Source: Nesterenkonia sp. Act20 (GTDB lineage: Bacteria; Actinomycetota; Actinomycetes; Actinomycetales; Micrococcaceae). From it: a stretch of 64,000 nt of DNA. Shown piece after piece: positions 62,542 through 64,000 of the stretch. The stretch lies in NCBI RefSeq assembly GCF_019173455.1, contig NZ_JADPQH010000002.1:635490-699489 (forward strand). The letters are read 5' to 3'. The translations under genes were made by a program, and so were the position numbers. Numbering within the stretch: the first letter of the stretch is position 1; each line of letters starts with the position of its first letter. The notes under the pieces are model-generated. The model searched no databases. It worked only from the letters and a program-made list of their open reading frames with translations, and was not told the DNA's origin.

Positions 62542-64000
62542 GCCCGACGACACGTGTCACCGTCGCACCCGCCGCGAGGCTCGTGGTCCTCGGATTCGGT
62601 CCGGTCGCCGCGCGACTGGTCGACGAGCTGCTCGAGGAGGTCATCGCGGGCAGGATCCGGCTGACCATCGTCGGAGCTGAGCCCGAGCCCGCCTATCAGC
62701 GCATCCGCATCGGCGATGTCTCTGTAGGCCGCCTCCGACCCGAGGATCTCGCGGTCTCCGATGTGAAGCAGCTGCGAGACCTCGGAGTCACGGTGCTCAC
62801 CTCCGCGAGAGCCACTGAAATTGACCGCGCCGCGCAGCGGGTCCTTCTCGAAGGGGGCGACGTCGTTCCCTATGACCGTCTGGTGCTCGCCACAGGAGCT
62901 GAGCCGCTCATGCCCACTCTGGAGGTGGAGACTCGACGCGCCGGCGCCATCGACGCCGAGGTGCGGGTCTCGCAGCTCCCGGAAGGCATCATGGCACTGC
63001 GAGACATGGGTGATGCGCTGCGCCTCGCCGCTGCGGTGCGTCGCGCCGAACCGGTGGTCGTGCTCGGCGGTGGCGTGCTCGGTGTGGAGGCGGCACTGGC
63101 CATCGCGGAAGTCGGTTCTCCCGTGACTCTCGTCCACCGCGGCAATGTGCCCATGGGGCGTCAGATCGACGCGGACGCCGGGATGTTGCTGCGCCGAGAA
63201 CTCATCAGTGCCGGTGTGAAGGTGCGCGCGGCCGCAGACATCACCACGGTGGTGTCCGAATCCGGTCGCCTGAGCGCAGTGCGCACCTCGCTGGGCGAGA
63301 AGATCCCCGCCTCGCTGCTCGTGCTCTGCACCGGCGTACGCGCTCGTGATGGGCTGGCCGCCGAAGCGGGGCTGTCCACCCGCTGGGGCGTCATGACCGA
63401 CGCATACTGCCGCAGCATCACCGATCCGAGGATCTTTGCCATAGGGGACTGCGCCACGGTCGATGGCAGGGAGCCTACGGGATTGATCGCCCCGGGATGG
63501 GCGCACGCGGAGACAGCTGCTGAGGCCCTGTGTGCCGAGCTGAGCCTGAGCCGGGGGGTGGAACGTGATGCCTCGGGTTCCCCGGTGAGGATGCGTGCCG
63601 GCACCGGGCTGGACGTCATCCTGGTGAAGTCCAAGACATTGAACGTGGCGTGCGCCGGAACCACGGACGTGGATCCCTGGGATCCTGACTCCCCCAGCGT
63701 CTCCACCTGGTCTGACCCGAAAGCCGGCCAGTATCTGCGCATCGTCTCAGAACATGACCGGCTGCTGGGATTCGTCTCCGTGGGCATGCCCCGCTCGGCA
63801 GCAGAACTGGCGATGCACGCCGGACGCGGCACCATGCCGGTGGCCGACCGCACGGCGCTGCTCGCCGCCGAGCATGCCACACGAGAGGCGCAGCTCGGTC
63901 CCGATGACGTACTGTGCCGATGCGCTGGGACCACACTGAGCCAGGTGGAAGATGCCGCGGGCTGCGCCTCCAGCGTCGCCGAGGTGGGCGAGGCCTGTCG
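62538..64000 (+). CDS. nasB: Nitrate reductase electron-transfer subunit (NasB-like), partial
   Basis: An FAD/NAD(P)H oxidoreductase, open to the window end (487 codons seen). The FAD region is degenerate (LVVLGFGPVAARLVDELL), the NAD site is VVVLGGGVLGVEAALAIAEV and IFAIGDCATVDG closes the FAD domain. The last residues VLCRCAGTTLSQVEDAAGC begin a BFD-type [2Fe-2S] domain, as in B. subtilis NasB. AGGAGG lies 7 bases before ATG 62538, which overlaps the nitrate reductase stop (ATGA). The 3' end is missing. Confidence 0.85.
   Translation, partial: MSPTTRVTVAPAARLVVLGFGPVAARLVDELLEEVIAGRIRLTIVGAEPEPAYQRIRIGDVSVGRLRPEDLAVSDVKQLRDLGVTVLTSARATEIDRAAQRVLLEGGDVVPYDRLVLATGAEPLMPTLEVETRRAGAIDAEVRVSQLPEGIMALRDMGDALRLAAAVRRAEPVVVLGGGVLGVEAALAIAEVGSPVTLVHRGNVPMGRQIDADAGMLLRRELISAGVKVRAAADITTVVSESGRLSAVRTSLGEKIPASLLVLCTGVRARDGLAAEAGLSTRWGVMTDAYCRSITDPRIFAIGDCATVDGREPTGLIAPGWAHAETAAEALCAELSLSRGVERDASGSPVRMRAGTGLDVILVKSKTLNVACAGTTDVDPWDPDSPSVSTWSDPKAGQYLRIVSEHDRLLGFVSVGMPRSAAELAMHAGRGTMPVADRTALLAAEHATREAQLGPDDVLCRCAGTTLSQVEDAAGCASSVAEVGEAC

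Noticed and set aside
62322-63506. 394-codon open frame opposite nasC and nasB
   Set aside because: The plus strand has overlapping, well-conserved genes in this region; the minus frame has no recognisable motif.

Overview
The window is high-GC actinobacterial chromosome and most resembles the family Micrococcaceae (Arthrobacter, Micrococcus, Nesterenkonia). Supporting points are a mycothiol synthase next to a GlnR-type regulator, UUG starts on rpoB and secY, a spc operon without the S14 gene, and a tRNA-Trp/secE/nusG block. Several proteins carry acidic tails, which would suit a halotolerant relative such as Nesterenkonia, but the genus is inference. I see no phage, insertion sequence, integrase or CRISPR array; this is core chromosome with a few accessory loci.

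Bases 42-31829 are almost entirely minus-strand information-processing genes. Read in the direction of transcription (high to low coordinates) they are rpoB-rpoC; rpsL-rpsG-fusA-tuf; the S10 operon (rpsJ to rpsQ); the spc-type operon (rplN to rplO); secY-adk-map; infA-rpmJ-rpsM-rpsK-rpoA-rplQ; then truA and a sugar-porter MFS gene. Strong hairpins separate the transcription units after rpoC, fusA, tuf, rpsQ, rplO and rplQ. Start codons are often GUG or UUG, and many gene pairs overlap by 1-4 bases.

Bases 32129-36233 hold a cell-envelope stress module of the Lia/Psp kind: a NarL-type response regulator, a histidine kinase fused to a PspC domain, a divergent PspC protein with a LiaF-like C-terminus, and a small membrane protein. 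Bases 36352-40699 (minus strand) continue the translation block with rplJ-rplL (behind an attenuator-like leader), rplK-rplA, secE-nusG and tRNA-Trp.

Bases 40872-58647 are mixed metabolism: an aminotransferase, 6-phosphofructokinase, a YgfZ-like protein, a nitrobindin-like protein, glnR-mshD, a Nudix/phosphatase fusion, thyA-folA, asd, murB, an amino-acid ABC transporter and two MaoC-type dehydratase subunits. Bases 58853-64000 begin a nitrate assimilation operon: nitrate transporter, molybdopterin nitrate reductase, and a flavin/iron-sulfur electron-transfer subunit cut by the window end. Two GAAAY motifs exactly 22 bp apart precede this operon and may be a GlnR site, linking it to the glnR gene at 47.2 kb.
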